From Chloroflexi bacterium RBG_19FT_COMBO_55_16 (GTDB lineage Bacteria; Chloroflexota; Anaerolineae; Anaerolineales; UBA4823): a stretch of 9,667 nt of DNA. The stretch covers positions 1-9,667 of the forward strand of contig MGOK01000117.1 in the NCBI GenBank assembly GCA_001795335.1, written 5' to 3'. How positions within the stretch are numbered: position 1 is the stretch's first letter; every line of letters begins with the position of its first letter. The notes under the pieces were generated by a model. It saw only the letters and a program-made list of their open reading frames with translations, was not told the DNA's origin and made no database searches. Shown piece after piece: positions 7,979 to 9,667 of this stretch. Both the position numbers and the translations under genes were made by a program.

Positions 7979-8974
7979 CTAAGTCGTAGTTTCGCTGCTT
8001 GAAGATATAGGAGTTTTCTGAGGAGATCGCATGAGGCTTCCCACCAACATCCTTTGACTCAACGCATTTGCTGCCAATAGGACTAATATGATCCAAAGCA
8101 AATCCGAGAGAAGAAGGTGAAGGATTTGCATCCAGATCGGTGCAAGCAAGAAAACATTCACTAATCCAAAGCTCAATTGCAGGATAATCAAAATTATTAA
8201 TATCTTGGCCAAGAGAGCGGTGACATGGTCTCCCCTTCGCAGGTAAAGCCATCTGGCGACCAAAATTAGGTAAAGGCCAACCAGGATAGCAATCGTCGGA
8301 TGTAAAAACCGCAACCGGATCAAGAAGTGCGCAGTTGGAGATAAATCCTGTTGTACCCCTTCCGCCAACGAACGAGCTGGAAAAAGCGTGTCGCCTAATG
8401 CTGTGACCGCGCCGCTCATTCCTAAAATTAACATCCCGATCATCCCCAGTGCAAGCAATCCTAGCATTAACCCTTTGCCCTTCGTTTGGACAGGTCGGCC
8501 GCCCGAGGCCCACCAGGCTGTCAAAGACAAGCTTGCCAATAGGAGAAAAGTATTGACAAGGTGGAAAGACATCGAGAAAGCCCGGGCCAACGAGGCGTTT
8601 TCTGCTACCAGTTCAAACAAAACCAATCCCGCGCCCAACAATGCTTCGCTGACCATGAAGAGCATGGATAAACTAACCCCCAAGCGTACCATACTTCCTT
8701 TTTGATACAACCGAAAGGCGATCACCAGCAGGGCGATTACCAATAAGAAGGCTAACCCACTCATCACCCGATGGGTAAACTCAATTAACGTTTCTATTCT
8801 CGTCGTGTGGGGAACGACTACTCCATTACATAATGGCCAATGGCTGCCGCATCCCGCTCCTGAACCAGAGGCGCGTACATACGCTCCCCACAGGATCACT
8901 GCCAGGTTGTACACCAATACTCCCCAGGCAAATCTTGCAAATCCAGATAATTTCAAGCCAAAGGGCTTTATCAA
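7979..8974 (-). CDS. ctaA: Heme A synthase (COX15/CtaA family)
   Basis: Converts heme O to heme A for aa3-type cytochrome oxidases, in the cytoplasmic membrane. The 331-residue protein has about eight hydrophobic segments in two related halves, as expected. Conserved features are visible: the periplasmic cysteine pair Cys42 and Cys49 in GAGCGSHWPLC, Glu65 and His68 in IEFTHR, His138 in SFHLVNT, His225 in RFLHPT and His286 in ILHLLLS (heme-binding histidines). The tail after residue 315 is polar with a Ser/Thr run (SSSSETTT). The frame begins at a TTG (8972-8974); an ATG at 8980-8982 is out of frame, so the start is uncertain, although the distance to the first motif is normal. It lies 44 nt downstream of pstB. 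Presence of this gene implies aerobic respiration. Confidence 0.9.
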   Translation of the reverse strand: MIKPFGLKLSGFARFAWGVLVYNLAVILWGAYVRASGSGAGCGSHWPLCNGVVVPHTTRIETLIEFTHRVMSGLAFLLVIALLVIAFRLYQKGSMVRLGVSLSMLFMVSEALLGAGLVLFELVAENASLARAFSMSFHLVNTFLLLASLSLTAWWASGGRPVQTKGKGLMLGLLALGMIGMLILGMSGAVTALGDTLFPARSLAEGVQQDLSPTAHFLIRLRFLHPTIAILVGLYLILVARWLYLRRGDHVTALLAKILIILIILQLSFGLVNVFLLAPIWMQILHLLLSDLLWIILVLLAANALSQRMLVGSLMRSPQKTPISSSSETTT

Positions 8975-9018
8975 TATAGCATGACCTAGACGGAATCAAA
9001 TCCTGGCTTGAGAAATTC

Positions 9019-9667
9019 TTATCCCATCCGACCTGTAATATAATCTTCGCTTAGTTGCTTTTCCGGTCGAGTGAACATACTTTCTGTGGGCGAGAACTCA
9101 ACCAATTCACCTAGCCAAAATAGACCGGTGAAATCCGAGACTCGTGCAGCTTGTTGCATATTATGAGTCACAATCAAGATCGTATATTCCTTTTTCAAGA
9201 CAGCGATTAATTCTTCGATTTTAAGCGTTGCAATAGGGTCTAAGGCTGATGCAGGTTCATCCATCAAGATAACCTCAGGCTCGACCGCTAAAACTCTGGC
9301 GATGCATAATCGTTGTTGCTGGCCAAGAGATAAGTCTAAGGCATCCCTATTTAAATAATCTTTTACTTCATCGAATAGTGCTGCCTGTCGTAAGCTACGC
9401 CCAACCAAATCATCAAGTTCATGCCGGTTTCCAGTCAAACCTAAGACACGCGGCCCGAATGCGACATTATCAAATATAGATTGGGGGAATGGATTGGGTC
9501 TCTGAAACACCATCCCAACCCGCTGCCGCAATTTGATTAAATCGACATCCTGTGTGTAGATATCTTCGCCCTTAAGCAGAATCTGCCCTTCAATTCTTAC
9601 ACCTGGGATGGTATCGTTCATCCGGTTTAGGCAACGCAAAAAAGTCGATTTGCCACAACCCGAAGGT
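9019..9667 (-). CDS. pstB: Phosphate ABC transporter ATPase PstB (5' end cut off)
   Basis: The ATP-binding subunit of the high-affinity phosphate importer PstSCAB, at the inner face of the membrane. The gene runs off the right end of the window, so about 40 N-terminal residues are missing; the frame is open through [18 protein letters not shown], the Walker A motif. The TTG at 9639 is therefore internal, not a start. Further motifs are the Q-loop [12 protein letters not shown], signature [13 protein letters not shown], Walker B VILMDEP with ASALDP, and the H-loop [19 protein letters not shown] and the closing EDYITGRMG are characteristic of PstB. The signature has Leu in place of the first Gly of LSGGQ. 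No phoU follows; ctaA does. Pst genes are normally induced by phosphate limitation, but no promoter is in view. Confidence 0.95.
   Translation of the reverse strand, partial: PSGCGKSTFLRCLNRMNDTIPGVRIEGQILLKGEDIYTQDVDLIKLRQRVGMVFQRPNPFPQSIFDNVAFGPRVLGLTGNRHELDDLVGRSLRQAALFDEVKDYLNRDALDLSLGQQQRLCIARVLAVEPEVILMDEPASALDPIATLKIEELIAVLKKEYTILIVTHNMQQAARVSDFTGLFWLGELVEFSPTESMFTRPEKQLSEDYITGRMG

Noticed and set aside
9639..9639. TTG at 9637-9639 as the pstB start
   Set aside because: The frame continues upstream through the Walker A motif to the window edge, so the gene is truncated by the window.

Overview
The window looks like chromosomal DNA from a Chloroflexota (Anaerolineae-like) bacterium, or a close relative. 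This is inferred from gene content and protein style, since no search could be run. It holds a mix of housekeeping and small regulatory genes with moderate GC. There are no insertion sequences, phage genes or CRISPR arrays. A heme A synthase gene points to aerobic respiration with an aa3-type oxidase.

Layout from left to right: a minus-strand CBS-pair protein (47-490) has a clear promoter and ribosome binding site. A gene-poor interval (491-804) follows, which holds that promoter and a run of interlocking inverted repeats ending in a plus-strand terminator; it may encode a small structured RNA. Next is a minus-strand pair, a small membrane protein translationally coupled to a serine esterase (805-1703). 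A small helical plus-strand gene (1710-2045) starts only 6 bp from it, head to head. A minus-strand ECF sigma factor and a small single-pass membrane protein that may be its anti-sigma partner occupy 2052-3029. The transfer-messenger RNA gene ssrA (3030-3426, plus strand) diverges from the sigma gene and has its own promoter and terminator.

The right two thirds (3472-9667) is a minus-strand run, in transcription order: pstB (phosphate import ATPase, cut by the window end), ctaA/COX15 (heme A synthase), ligA (NAD-dependent DNA ligase), a PLP-dependent alpha-oxoamine synthase, and an RlmI-type 23S rRNA cytosine methyltransferase. Gaps are 16 to 44 bp, so co-transcription is plausible, although the functions are unrelated. 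ligA has no visible Shine-Dalgarno but has a perfect TATAAT 8 nt before its ATG, suggesting its own, possibly leaderless, transcript.

Most of the window is ordinary. The parts most worth a second look are the possible structured RNA at 660-810, the crowded divergent starts at 1701-1712 and 3008-3030, and the unusual tmRNA tag.
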